Of a stretch of DNA of 64,000 nt, positions 8,599 through 18,184 are shown one piece after another. The stretch spans positions 4,182,125 to 4,246,124 of the forward strand of contig NZ_CP026001.1 of assembly GCF_003086775.1 (NCBI RefSeq), read 5' to 3'. The notes beneath the pieces were generated by a model, which worked only from the letters and a program-made list of their open reading frames with translations, was not told the DNA's origin and did no database searches. Positions within the stretch are counted from its first letter, which is position 1; each line of letters starts with the position of its first letter. Source of the DNA: Stenotrophomonas sp. ZAC14D1_NAIMI4_1 (GTDB taxonomy: Bacteria; Pseudomonadota; Gammaproteobacteria; Xanthomonadales; Xanthomonadaceae). A program made the translations under genes and the position numbers.

Positions 8599-9216
8599 TT
8601 ACTGCGGCGGAAGCGCCGCTTCCTGCAGCCCGCGGCGGACGCGGTTGATCATCGTCAGCACGCACAGTGCGGCCATGGCCGCAGCCACGCCACTGACCGT
8701 CATCGCGCCAACCCACCCGAACGCCAGCAGCAGGCCCAGCGCCCCGATCACGAAGGCGCGGTCGCTCTTGCCCATCGGGCCGTCATAGCGGCGGCTGGCA
8801 CCGACCATCAGCCCCAGTACGCCGGCGTATTCGCTCAGCGCCGCAGTCCAGGCCAGCAGCCACAGCGCCTCGGGGCGCACGCCCGGCACGCTGAGCAGGC
8901 TCAGGTACAGCGCGGCGTCGGCGATCACATCGCACAATTCGTTCAGGTAGGCGCCCAGCTTCGACTGCTGGCCGAACTCGCGGGCGAGCATGCCGTCCAC
9001 GGCGTTGAGCGCCATGCGCAGCAGCATCCACAGCGGCAGCAGCAGGTACAGCAGCGGCTGCGCGGGCGCGCAGCACCACACGGCGGCGGCCACCAGCAGC
9101 GAGACCACGGCGGCGGCCACGGTCACCGTGTTGGCGGTGATGCCGAGGCGGTAGAGCCCGCGCACGGCCGGACGCAGAAGGTCCTGGAAACGTCCTTTCA
9201 ATGCATAGATCGACAC
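8599..9216 (-). CDS. CDP-alcohol phosphatidyltransferase family protein (YnbA type)
   Basis: A 205-residue membrane enzyme and the first gene of the lipid cassette. The CDP-alcohol phosphotransferase signature is recognisable as N-x2-DG-x2-AR-x8-G-x3-N-x3-D (NAVDGMLAR through GAYLNELCD). The first and third aspartates of the usual D-x2-DG-x2-AR-x8-G-x3-D-x3-D pattern are asparagines here. Five or six hydrophobic helices surround it. Such enzymes attach an alcohol to a CDP-activated lipid, using the product of a CdsA-like enzyme such as the one at the end of this operon. The start gives MSIYALKGRFQ, a plausible cytoplasmic amphipathic head. Confidence 0.83.
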   Translation of the reverse strand: MSIYALKGRFQDLLRPAVRGLYRLGITANTVTVAAAVVSLLVAAAVWCCAPAQPLLYLLLPLWMLLRMALNAVDGMLAREFGQQSKLGAYLNELCDVIADAALYLSLLSVPGVRPEALWLLAWTAALSEYAGVLGLMVGASRRYDGPMGKSDRAFVIGALGLLLAFGWVGAMTVSGVAAAMAALCVLTMINRVRRGLQEAALPPQ

Positions 9217-9397
9217 GATCTGAACCCGCTGATCCCTGGCAGTTCCGGCATAGCCTACCCCATGGCGTGTTCAGCCCGGCATGCCGATGCAGGCCGTTTT
9301 CCCCTGCCGGGGCCAGCAAAGCGCGCCGACAGCGCCCGCCACCGGCCCCCACGAACTACAATATCGGCCCCGCTCCGCTGCCGATTGCCCTGTCCCC

Positions 9398-10981
9398 ATG
9401 ACTGCTGATCTGTTGCCCGTCCGTCGGGCCCTCCTCTCCGTTTCCGACAAGACCGGCCTGGCCGAGCTGGCCACCGCGCTGGCTGCACGCGGCGTGGAGC
9501 TGCTGTCCACCGGCGGCACCGCCAAGGCCATTCGCGACATGGGCCTGGCCGTGAAGGACGTGGCCGACGTCACCGGTTTCCCGGAAATGATGGATGGCCG
9601 GGTCAAGACCCTGCATCCGATGGTGCACGGCGGCCTGCTCGGCCGTTCGGGCCTGGATGATGCGGTGATGGCCGAGCACGGCATCGGCGCCATCGACCTG
9701 CTGGTGCTGAACCTGTATCCGTTCGAATCGGTCACCGCCAAGGCCGACTGCACCCTGGCCGACGCGGTGGAGAACATCGACATCGGCGGCCCGGCCATGC
9801 TGCGCTCGGCGGCCAAGAACTTCGCCCGCGTGGCGGTGGCCACCGACCCGTCGCAGTACGCCGAACTGCTGGCCTCGCTGGAGGCCAACAACGGCCAGCT
9901 GTCGGCCAGCACCCGCTTCGCGTTCTCGGTGGCGGCGTTCAACCGCGTCGCCCAGTACGACGCAGCCATCAGCAACTACCTGTCGGCGGTCACCGCCACC
10001 GATGCCGCCGTGCCGGCCCGTGCCGAGTACCCGGCGCAGATGAACTCCACGTTCGTGAAGGTGATGGACCTGCGCTACGGCGAGAACCCGCACCAGAGCG
10101 GCGCGTTCTACCGCGACCTGTACCCGGTGCCGGGCACCCTGGCCACGTTCCAGCAGCTGCAGGGCAAGGAACTGAGCTACAACAACCTGGCCGATGCCGA
10201 TGCGGCGTGGGAATGCGTGCGCCAGTTCGATGCGCCGGCCTGCGTCATCGTCAAGCACGCCAACCCGTGCGGCGTGGCCGTCGGTGCCGGCAATGGCGAT
10301 GCCTACGAGCTGGCCTACGCCACCGACCCGACCAGCGCCTTCGGCGGCATCATCGCCTTCAACAAGCCGCTCGATGCGGCCACTGCGAAGGTCATCCTCG
10401 ACCGCCAGTTCGTCGAAGTCCTGATCGCCCCGGACTACGAGCCGGCCGCACTGGAATACGCGCAGAAAAAGGCCAACGTGCGCGTGCTGCGCATCCCGCA
10501 CGGTGATGGCCTGAACAACTTCGACAGCAAGCGCGTGGGCTCGGGCCTGCTGCTGCAGTCTTCCGACAACCGCGGCATGACCCGCGATGAGCTGAAGGTG
10601 GTGAGCAAGCTGGCACCGACCGACAAGCAGTTCACCGACCTGCTGTTCGCGTGGAAGGTGGCCAAGTTCGTGAAGTCCAACGCGATTGTGTATGCCAAGG
10701 ACAACCGCACGATCGGCGTCGGCGCCGGGCAGATGAGCCGCGTCTATTCCGCGCGCATCGCCGGCATCAAGGCGGCCGATGCAAACCTGGTGGTGGAAGG
10801 TTCGGTGATGGCGTCCGATGCGTTCTTCCCGTTCCGCGACGGTATCGATGCCGCGGCGGCCGCCGGCATCAAGGCGATCATCCAGCCGGGCGGTTCGATG
10901 CGCGACGCCGAAGTGATCGCCGCCGCCGACGAACATGGCCTGGCCATGGTGTTCACCGGCGTTCGCCACTTCCGCCACTGA
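9398..10981 (+). CDS. purH: Bifunctional AICAR formyltransferase / IMP cyclohydrolase
   Basis: PurH carries out the last two steps of IMP synthesis in the cytoplasm. The 527-residue product has the N-terminal cyclohydrolase domain ([29 protein letters not shown]) and the C-terminal AICAR transformylase domain, with the YGENPHQ segment and the catalytic Lys-His in IVKHANPCG. The length fits the family. The start at 9398 gives [20 protein letters not shown]; the open frame upstream is not family sequence. A TACAAT hexamer at 9357-9362 could be the -10 box. The YnbA-like gene lies divergently upstream. A lipoprotein gene and purD follow on the same strand. Confidence 0.97.
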   Translation: MTADLLPVRRALLSVSDKTGLAELATALAARGVELLSTGGTAKAIRDMGLAVKDVADVTGFPEMMDGRVKTLHPMVHGGLLGRSGLDDAVMAEHGIGAIDLLVLNLYPFESVTAKADCTLADAVENIDIGGPAMLRSAAKNFARVAVATDPSQYAELLASLEANNGQLSASTRFAFSVAAFNRVAQYDAAISNYLSAVTATDAAVPARAEYPAQMNSTFVKVMDLRYGENPHQSGAFYRDLYPVPGTLATFQQLQGKELSYNNLADADAAWECVRQFDAPACVIVKHANPCGVAVGAGNGDAYELAYATDPTSAFGGIIAFNKPLDAATAKVILDRQFVEVLIAPDYEPAALEYAQKKANVRVLRIPHGDGLNNFDSKRVGSGLLLQSSDNRGMTRDELKVVSKLAPTDKQFTDLLFAWKVAKFVKSNAIVYAKDNRTIGVGAGQMSRVYSARIAGIKAADANLVVEGSVMASDAFFPFRDGIDAAAAAGIKAIIQPGGSMRDAEVIAAADEHGLAMVFTGVRHFRH

Positions 10982-10997
10982 TCCTGGAGCGACACGG

Positions 10998-11864
10998 ATG
11001 TCCGCAGTTTCGATCAAACCCCTGCTCCTGCCCGCCCTGCTGGGCGCGGTCCTGCTGGCCGGCTGCAAGCCGGCCGCCCAGCCGGCACCCGCCACTGCCC
11101 CGCACGCAGAGACGCCCGCCGCGGGCAGCACCGCAGCGGCCGGGCATGCCAGCCGCACCGCGCGCCTGCAGGCCTTCCTGACGGCGCGCTACGGCAAGGA
11201 CGCGCAACTGTCCGACGACTGGCGCGGCAACTGGACGCAGGAAGGCGACACCCGCCCGGTCGACTGGGCGGTGTGCGCCGAGCAGCCGGTGGTGAACGGT
11301 GACAGCTGGCAGCAGCTGCTGGCGGTGTGCGGCGAAGTGGCCGACGCCGGCCATGCCGACGCGGGCACCATCGACTTCTACGTGCTGCGCCCGGCCGCCG
11401 ACGGCTTCGAGGTGGCGGCCGAGCTGACCGGCGGCACCTATGGCAGCAGCGGCCGCCCGGGCAGCGTCGAGATCCTGCGCTTCGGCAGCGATTTCTACGG
11501 CTTCCGCAACGTCAGCGGCTGGTACGGCCAGGGCTACTCGCTGCAGACGCAGAGCTTCATCCTGCCTGGCCCGAACGGGCTGGTGGATGCTGGCAGCGTG
11601 CGCAGCCACATCGACAACACCGCGGCCTACGACTGCGATGACGCCGAGCAGGCCGAAGACTGCCGCACCCGCATGTTCGACATCGAGTTCGAACTGCGCA
11701 TGGACGACAGCAACCGCAGCGCGCGCACCTGGCCGCTGCTGATCGAGGAAACCGGCAGCAGCTGTGGCGGCAGCAACGTGCGCCGCACGCACCGCTTCAC
11801 GCTGGATCCGAAGACCTGGACCTATTCCTTCCCCGACGCGCTGCAACGCGAGGGCTGCGAGTGA
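10998..11864 (+). CDS. Putative lipoprotein of unknown function between purH and purD
   Basis: A 288-residue protein with a lipoprotein signal: hydrophobic core [14 protein letters not shown] followed directly by Cys, a standard lipobox (LLAGC). An Ala/Pro-rich linker of about 30 residues leads to a globular domain of ~230 residues with a few cysteines ([27 protein letters not shown]). The domain is not recognised. It begins 16 bases after the purH stop and ends 58 bases before purD, so it is probably co-transcribed with both, although an envelope lipoprotein has no obvious role in purine synthesis. Confidence 0.75.
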   Translation: MSAVSIKPLLLPALLGAVLLAGCKPAAQPAPATAPHAETPAAGSTAAAGHASRTARLQAFLTARYGKDAQLSDDWRGNWTQEGDTRPVDWAVCAEQPVVNGDSWQQLLAVCGEVADAGHADAGTIDFYVLRPAADGFEVAAELTGGTYGSSGRPGSVEILRFGSDFYGFRNVSGWYGQGYSLQTQSFILPGPNGLVDAGSVRSHIDNTAAYDCDDAEQAEDCRTRMFDIEFELRMDDSNRSARTWPLLIEETGSSCGGSNVRRTHRFTLDPKTWTYSFPDALQREGCE

Positions 11865-11922
11865 ACCACACGCGCCGCCGGGGACATCGCCCTTCCCTTC
11901 CCACGCAATCTGGAATCTCGTG

Positions 11923-13206
11923 ATGAACGTACTTGTCATCGGCTCTGGCGGCCGCGAACACGCCCTGGCATGGAAGCTGGCCCAGTCCTCCCGTGTCACC
12001 GAAGTGATCGTGGCGCCCGGCAATGCCGGCACCGCCACCGAAGACAAGTGCCGCAACGTGGCGGTGAAGGTGACCGACATCGACGGCCTGCTGGCGCTGG
12101 CCCAGGCCGAAGGCGTGGCGCTGACCGTGGTCGGCCCGGAAGTGCCGCTGGTGGCCGGCGTGGTCGATCGTTTCCGCGCCGCCGGCCTGCGCATCTTCGG
12201 GCCGACCGCCGCCGCCGCGCAGCTGGAAGGCAGCAAGGCGTACGCCAAGGATTTCCTGGCCCGCCACAACATCCCCACCGCGTTCTATGCCGTGCACACC
12301 GAGGTGGACGCTGCGCTGGCCTACATCCGCGACAAGGGCGCACCGATCGTGGTCAAGGCCGATGGCCTGGCCGCTGGCAAGGGCGTGATCGTGGCGATGA
12401 CCCAGGCCGAGGCCGAGGACGCGGTGCGTGACATGCTCTCGGGCAACGCCTTCGGCGATGCCGGTGCGCGCGTGGTCATCGAAGAATTCCTCGATGGCGA
12501 GGAAGCCAGCTTCATTTCGATGGTCGATGGCGTGCACGCGCTGCCGATGGCCACCTCGCAGGACCACAAGCGCGTGGGCGACGGCGATACCGGCCCGAAC
12601 ACCGGCGGCATGGGCGCCTACTCACCTGCGCCGGTGGTGACCCCGGAGGTGCATGCCCGCGTGATGCGCGAAGTCGTGAACCCGACCGTGCAGGGCATGA
12701 TCGCCGATGGCATCCCGTTCACCGGCTTCCTCTATGCCGGCCTGATGATCGATGCCAGCGGTGCGCCGAAGGTGATCGAGTTCAACGTGCGCTTCGGCGA
12801 CCCGGAAACCCAGCCGGTGATGCTGCGCCTGCAGTCGGACCTGGTGGACCTGGTGGAAGCGGCCATCGATGGCCGCCTGGACGCGGTGGACGCGCAGTGG
12901 GATCCGCGCCCGTCGCTGGGCGTGGTGCTGGCCGCCAGGCCTTACCCGGAAGCGCCGATCACCGGTGACGTGATTTCCGGCCTGGATGCAGTGCCCGCCA
13001 ACGCCAAGGTGTTCCATGCCGGCACCACGCTGGATGCGCAGGGCCAGGTGCTCAGCGCGGGTGGCCGCGTGCTGTGCGTGGCCGCGCTGGGCGACAGCGT
13101 GCGCGACGCGCAGGCCAATGCCTACGCGGGCGTGGCCAAGGTGACCTGGGCCAACGAGTTCCACCGCACCGACATCGGCTGGCGCGCCATCGCACGCGAG
13201 GGTTGA
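11923..13206 (+). CDS. purD: Phosphoribosylamine-glycine ligase (GARS)
   Basis: PurD joins phosphoribosylamine to glycine using ATP, the second step of de novo purine synthesis. The 427-residue product begins with the family N-terminus VLVIGSGGREHALAW. It has the ATP-grasp elements IVVKADGLAAGKGV, NTGGMGAYSP and FNVRFGDPETQ. The start at 11923 matches family members; a longer frame upstream overlaps the lipoprotein gene and is not homologous. A strong bidirectional hairpin terminator follows at 13262-13286, shared with the convergent rpoH. Confidence 0.97.
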   Translation: MNVLVIGSGGREHALAWKLAQSSRVTEVIVAPGNAGTATEDKCRNVAVKVTDIDGLLALAQAEGVALTVVGPEVPLVAGVVDRFRAAGLRIFGPTAAAAQLEGSKAYAKDFLARHNIPTAFYAVHTEVDAALAYIRDKGAPIVVKADGLAAGKGVIVAMTQAEAEDAVRDMLSGNAFGDAGARVVIEEFLDGEEASFISMVDGVHALPMATSQDHKRVGDGDTGPNTGGMGAYSPAPVVTPEVHARVMREVVNPTVQGMIADGIPFTGFLYAGLMIDASGAPKVIEFNVRFGDPETQPVMLRLQSDLVDLVEAAIDGRLDAVDAQWDPRPSLGVVLAARPYPEAPITGDVISGLDAVPANAKVFHAGTTLDAQGQVLSAGGRVLCVAALGDSVRDAQANAYAGVAKVTWANEFHRTDIGWRAIAREG

Positions 13207-13222
13207 GGCCCGCGCGGCGTCA

Positions 13223-13246
13223 GTAGATCCACGCCATGCGTGGATG
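13223..13246 (+). repeat. SMAG-type GTAG palindrome
   Basis: GTAG at 13223-13226 is followed by the arms ATCCACG...CGTGGAT, the same sequence as the element at 3373-3396 and, inverted, at 44188-44211. It sits just before the purD/rpoH terminator. Confidence 0.8.
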
Positions 13247-13261
13247 AGCCCCACAAACAGG

Positions 13262-13286
13262 AAAGGCCCGGCATTGCCGGGCCTTT
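13262..13286. terminator. Bidirectional intrinsic terminator for purD and rpoH
   Basis: A perfect 11-bp stem, AAAGGCCCGGC / GCCGGGCCTTT, with a three-base loop (ATT). The pyrimidine run CTTTCTTC follows on the plus strand and CTTTCC on the minus strand. It lies between the convergent ends of purD and rpoH. Confidence 0.85.
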
Positions 13287-13309
13287 CTTCATTCCAACGC
13301 CACCCCGCT

Positions 13310-14185
<876 letters not shown>

Positions 14186-14196
14186 AGAGGCTCATC

Positions 14197-14223
14197 TTAG
14201 CAGTCCGGCTTTTGGACTGCTAA
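14197..14223. promoter_or_regulatory. 10-bp inverted repeat overlapping the rpoH -10 region and leader
   Basis: TTAGCAGTCC (14197-14206) and GGACTGCTAA (14214-14223) form a perfect inverted repeat with a 7-base gap (GGCTTTT), ending 11 bases before the rpoH start codon. It could be a regulator site in the DNA. If transcription began further upstream, it could instead be a leader hairpin. No T-run follows on either strand, so a terminator is unlikely. Confidence 0.55.
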
Positions 14224-14239
14224 AGCGGGAGGAAGTTCC
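14211..14239 (-). promoter_or_regulatory. Candidate sigma-E (RpoE) type promoter of rpoH
   Basis: On the minus strand the -35 motif GGAACTT (14239-14233) is followed after exactly 16 bases by TCCAAA (14216-14211), close to the sigma-E consensus GGAACTT-N16-TCnAA. Transcription would start about 20 bases before the rpoH ATG. Control of rpoH by sigma-E is known in enterobacteria; here it is inferred from the motif. Confidence 0.6.
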
Positions 14240-14263
14240 AGCGTTCCGTCAACGGAACACTGG
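14238..14263. promoter_or_regulatory. Dyad symmetry upstream of the rpoH promoter
   Basis: CCAG-C-GTTCCGT, a two-base centre CA, then ACGGAAC-A-CTGG form an inverted repeat with arms of 12 bases and one mismatched pair. It abuts the -35 box of the sigma-E-like promoter. It looks like a protein-binding site; the factor is unknown. Confidence 0.5.
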
Positions 14264-14484
14264 GCGATTCAACATCCCTACCCTATCGCGTATTGATGAC
14301 AATGGCGAGCAGGCTCGACCATGGTCGAATGCCATAAAAATCAATCACTTGCCCCGAATAAAGTGGATGAATGGTCGTTTTGGGCCGCAAAATCCCATCG
14401 GCCCACCCCATTCAGCCCGGCAATGTTGCCGGTCGTTCAGCCCAGCCAGGCCGCGAGTGCCACGCCCTGCGTGCCAAGGCAGCG
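14264..14484. other. Gap between rpoH upstream region and the barrel gene
   Basis: No credible gene was found here. The region holds a short AT-rich stretch (around 14330-14365) that could support another promoter. It also holds a 7-bp hairpin CCGGCAA/TTGCCGG at 14417-14432, just past the end of the barrel gene, without a T-run. Confidence 0.4.
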
Positions 14485-17400
14485 CTAGTAGTACCCGGCC
14501 ATGTTCAGGAAGAAGCCCTTCTGGTCGTACTTCAGCTCGGTCATGTCATCGCTGAACTCGGTGAAGTTGTAGCCTACGCCGACCTTGAAGTTCTCGCCCA
14601 CACGGCGGTCCACGCCCAGCAGCCAGCCCTTGCGCACGCCGCCATCGCGCACCTTCAGCCAGCGGTGCTCGGCCAGCCCCTCCCACTGCGCGAACAGGCG
14701 GTAGCGCAGCTGCAGGGCCGCGAAGTCGGCGCGGCTGTCCAGCCAGGCGCCCTCGCCACGACCGGTCCGGTAGTCGCCCCAGCGCGAGGCCAGCTTGGCG
14801 GCCATCTCCCAGCGCTCGCCGATCTGGCGGATGCCTTCCAGCGACAGCACCTGCGAACGCTGGTCGTACAGGTTGCCGCCTTCCTGGCCCAGCGAGGCCA
14901 CGTCATAGAGGTAGGTGAACTTGCCGAAGCCGGCCCAGCGCGTGTTGTCGTGCGGGCGCCAGGCGAAGCCGACGTTGGTCTCCACCAGCTTGGCATCGGC
15001 CACCGGGTTGATCCGGTCCTGGGTATCGGCGTAGTTGGCGCGCAGGGCGAAGCGCCAGTCCTCGTTGAGCTTGTACAGCAGGCGGTTGGTGGTCACCCAC
15101 TGCTCGCGCTGCTCGGCACCGCTGTCGCGGCGGTATTCCAGCTTGCTGTTCCACTGCGCCACCGCATCGGTGCGGCCACCGCTGACGCTGTACGCGCGGC
15201 GGTTGATGCGGCCCACGGTGGATTCCAGCTCGCCATCCATCAGGGTGAAGCCCAGGTTCCAGCCCTGCGCCGGATAGAAATCCATGCCGAAGGTATGCAC
15301 CAGGCCCGCGCTGTCCTGCCGGCGGTCCTTCAGGTACTGGCTTTCGTTGTAGACGTTCACCTGGTTGCTCAGGCGCCAGCGCTGGCCGACCGTCCAGCCG
15401 CTCTGCAGGCCGCTGTCGAACAACGGATCGGTGCCGGTGCGGTCGGTGCTGTAGCTGTAGCTGCCGTAGAGGCTGTGGTCGGGCGCCATGCGGTACTCGG
15501 CATCGACCTTGCCGCCATGGCCGCGGCTGCCGCCGCTGAGTTCGGCACCCACGCTGCTGCGGTCGCCAAACAGGTAGCGCGCGCCCAGGGTCAGCAGGTC
15601 GTTCTTCTCGTAGGCGCCGCCGTCATCGTCCAGGGTCACCTGGCCAGTGCCGTACAGCTCCCACGAGGAACCGAAGCGCTGGCGGTAGCCGATCGCCGCC
15701 AGCAGCGCCGAGACGTCCTGCAGTTCCTGTTCCTCGCGCACCCGGCGCAGTTCGCCGGTCAGCTGGCCATCGTTGCCCAGCCGCCATTCGGCGGTCAGCT
15801 GGCTCTGCTCCAGCGCCAGTTCGCCCTGCTCGGTGCGGGTATGGCGGCCGTACAGGCTGAAATCATCGGTGAGGTAGCCGAGGAATTCCGCGCCGTATTC
15901 CTGGATCGGCAGGCCGGTGTCCTGGCGTGCCACCGAGAAACCGGCGTCGACGTCGCGCCACCATGCGCCCAGGCTCCAGTCCTGGCTGGTCCAGCCCAGC
16001 TCACGCAGGTTGGCGCGGGCTTCCACCGCCGAGGCCTTGCCCGAACGGCGGCCTTCATAGGGGTTGCGGCGGATGAAGCTGAGGCCGCCGTTGTCCGAAT
16101 AGAACACCGGCGCCGCGGTGGCATCGGTGCGGGTCTGTTCCATCTTCAGGTAGGTGCCGCGGCCGGCCTGCAGGGTCAGGTCGGCACCCTTCAGGCTGTA
16201 GTTCTCGCCGCTGCGGTTCTCTTCCACCCAGGTGCCGCCCACCGCGACGTGATCGCCGATCCACTGGCGGCCGCGCGCGCCGTAGGTCACATCGTCGCTG
16301 CTGAAGCCCAGCGGCACGTATTCGTAGTCCACCAGCAGCAGCTGGTCGTAGCCATCCAGCGGCATGTCGCGGGTGATGCTGCGCACGTTCTCGCGGGTCA
16401 GCTGCGCCAGCGGGCGGGTCAGGATCAGGCGGCCCTGCAGGTCGTCGATCTCGTAGTCCACGCCCTCCTGCAGGGTGGCACGGGTTTCGGTGCGGCCGGT
16501 GGTGCGGTCGCGCACTTCCAGCACCACCTGTTCCGAGCCCGGCAGCAGATCGGTGTGGCGCAGGTAGTACAGGCTGCCGCCCGTGCCGAGGAATTCGCTG
16601 TGGCCCGGCGCCGACTGCGCCTCCGAACCGAACACCTTCAACTGCGAACGCGCTTCGCCCAGCGGCGTGGCCGACAGCGAACGCCAGTTCAACGCGCCGC
16701 CGTACAGCGAACGCACGTACTGGCCGTATTCGGTGCCGGTGATGCCGGTGGCGAAGTTGCCCCACAGGGCCTGGCTCTGGTCCCAGTCCACGCGCAGGTA
16801 CAGGCGGCCCTGGGTATCGACATCGCGGTAGGTGGTGGAGTCATCACCGTACACCGGGTAGTACAGGTCCGGATCGAGGCGGCGGAACACATCCTGCGCA
16901 TCGGCGCGGCTGAAATCGCGGAACAGGTACTTCAACTCGCGGTCCTGGGTGTCGGCCTGCGCCGTCACCAGGTATTTGCCGCGCATCTTGCCCTTCAGGT
17001 AGAACGCCAGCCGGCCTTCGCTGAGGAAGCCATCGGTGTCGCGGTCATCGGCGGCCAGCGGCTGCACGTTGCCGCTGGCACTGTTCTTGGACAAGGTAAC
17101 GTCGGCGATGGCGACCAGGAACAGGTAGCGGCCGGTCACGTCCACGTCCAGCTGGCGCTGCGCGGACGGTGCGTCGCGCGATTCCACCCGCACGTCATAG
17201 CGGTGCTGGCCGACCGGCTCCAGGAACTCGGCAGCGAACTTCTGCTCCAGGTCGACCGGGAAATCCTGGCCGTTGATGCGCACGCGGCTGTTGGGTTCCA
17301 GGTTGCGGCCGTACAGGCGCACGCGCGAGCCGTGGATGGGAATGTTCTGCAGGCGCAGCATGCTCTGCCCGTAGATGCTGTTGCTGACCTGCAGATCCTG

Positions 17401-18183
17401 TGCGCTGGCCCCGTCCAGCGCCTGGCCCAGGGTCTTCTGCACGTTGTCGCGGGTCACCTGCAGGCCACGGTCGAAGTCGGCCGGGGTGACCAGCTGGATG
17501 CGCTGGATCTGCGTTTCATCAAACGAACCGCCGGCGCCGTACGCGCGCGCGACGTAGATCAGTTCATCGCCGGTACGCAGCTTGAACTGTTCCGGCACGG
17601 TGCCATCCCATTCGGCATCGCCCACGTAGTCGGACGGCAGCTCGATGCGCGCCAGCGGCGTCACCAGGTCGGTATCGGTGCCGCGGTACAGGGTGACTTC
17701 CAGCTTCTCGATGAAGGAGGCGTAGTTGTTGTAGCTGTGGAAGCGCAGCGGGCGGATCACCCGGCCGTTTTCGAACGGTACGGTGGCGGCAGCCTGCACG
17801 CTCAGGCTGGGCGGCACCATGCTCGGGTCTTCGGTGGCCCACACCACGCCGCCGTTGGGCAGTTCGGCCATGAACTGGCCACCGCGCGCGGACACGTCCG
17901 GGGTGACCGCCGGTGCCAGCGGCACGCTGCCGGCGGCGGACGGATCGGCTTGCCCCGGCAGTGGCAGCAGCGGCGTGTCGGCGTCATCACCGATCCGCAG
18001 CAGCTCGCCGTCGTCGCTGCGGCAGGTGTCACCCTCGCAGCGCACGTCACTGGATGCCATCGGCGCGGCCTGCTGGGCCAGTACCGGGGGGGCGGCCAGC
18101 AGCAGGGCGAACACGCTGCAGGACATCGCATGGGGAAGCAGGGCTCGCACGATCAGGGCAGGGCTCCGGTGGTGGGTCTTCAT
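14485..18183 (-). CDS. Large outer-membrane beta-barrel protein of the giant-repeat surface operon
   Basis: A 1,232-residue exported protein, family not recognised. A signal peptide is visible (core CSVFALLLAAPPVLA, then QQAAP). Residues ~40-370 are beta-rich periplasmic domains, including an Ig-like segment (HGSRVRLYGRNLEPNSRVRI). From ~370 to the end, short strands alternate with polar turns, and the last strand ends in tyrosines (FFLNMAGYY), as in outer-membrane barrels. No TonB plug signature (such as the PDxxxxE(A/S)LxxxxG type), POTRA or STN domain was seen, so it is not a typical TonB receptor or two-partner transporter. Its ATG lies one base after the stop of the giant gene, so translation is probably coupled. 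It may secrete or anchor the giant; this is inferred from context. Confidence 0.8.
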   Translation of the reverse strand: MKTHHRSPALIVRALLPHAMSCSVFALLLAAPPVLAQQAAPMASSDVRCEGDTCRSDDGELLRIGDDADTPLLPLPGQADPSAAGSVPLAPAVTPDVSARGGQFMAELPNGGVVWATEDPSMVPPSLSVQAAATVPFENGRVIRPLRFHSYNNYASFIEKLEVTLYRGTDTDLVTPLARIELPSDYVGDAEWDGTVPEQFKLRTGDELIYVARAYGAGGSFDETQIQRIQLVTPADFDRGLQVTRDNVQKTLGQALDGASAQDLQVSNSIYGQSMLRLQNIPIHGSRVRLYGRNLEPNSRVRINGQDFPVDLEQKFAAEFLEPVGQHRYDVRVESRDAPSAQRQLDVDVTGRYLFLVAIADVTLSKNSASGNVQPLAADDRDTDGFLSEGRLAFYLKGKMRGKYLVTAQADTQDRELKYLFRDFSRADAQDVFRRLDPDLYYPVYGDDSTTYRDVDTQGRLYLRVDWDQSQALWGNFATGITGTEYGQYVRSLYGGALNWRSLSATPLGEARSQLKVFGSEAQSAPGHSEFLGTGGSLYYLRHTDLLPGSEQVVLEVRDRTTGRTETRATLQEGVDYEIDDLQGRLILTRPLAQLTRENVRSITRDMPLDGYDQLLLVDYEYVPLGFSSDDVTYGARGRQWIGDHVAVGGTWVEENRSGENYSLKGADLTLQAGRGTYLKMEQTRTDATAAPVFYSDNGGLSFIRRNPYEGRRSGKASAVEARANLRELGWTSQDWSLGAWWRDVDAGFSVARQDTGLPIQEYGAEFLGYLTDDFSLYGRHTRTEQGELALEQSQLTAEWRLGNDGQLTGELRRVREEQELQDVSALLAAIGYRQRFGSSWELYGTGQVTLDDDGGAYEKNDLLTLGARYLFGDRSSVGAELSGGSRGHGGKVDAEYRMAPDHSLYGSYSYSTDRTGTDPLFDSGLQSGWTVGQRWRLSNQVNVYNESQYLKDRRQDSAGLVHTFGMDFYPAQGWNLGFTLMDGELESTVGRINRRAYSVSGGRTDAVAQWNSKLEYRRDSGAEQREQWVTTNRLLYKLNEDWRFALRANYADTQDRINPVADAKLVETNVGFAWRPHDNTRWAGFGKFTYLYDVASLGQEGGNLYDQRSQVLSLEGIRQIGERWEMAAKLASRWGDYRTGRGEGAWLDSRADFAALQLRYRLFAQWEGLAEHRWLKVRDGGVRKGWLLGVDRRVGENFKVGVGYNFTEFSDDMTELKYDQKGFFLNMAGYY

Positions 18184-18184
18184 C

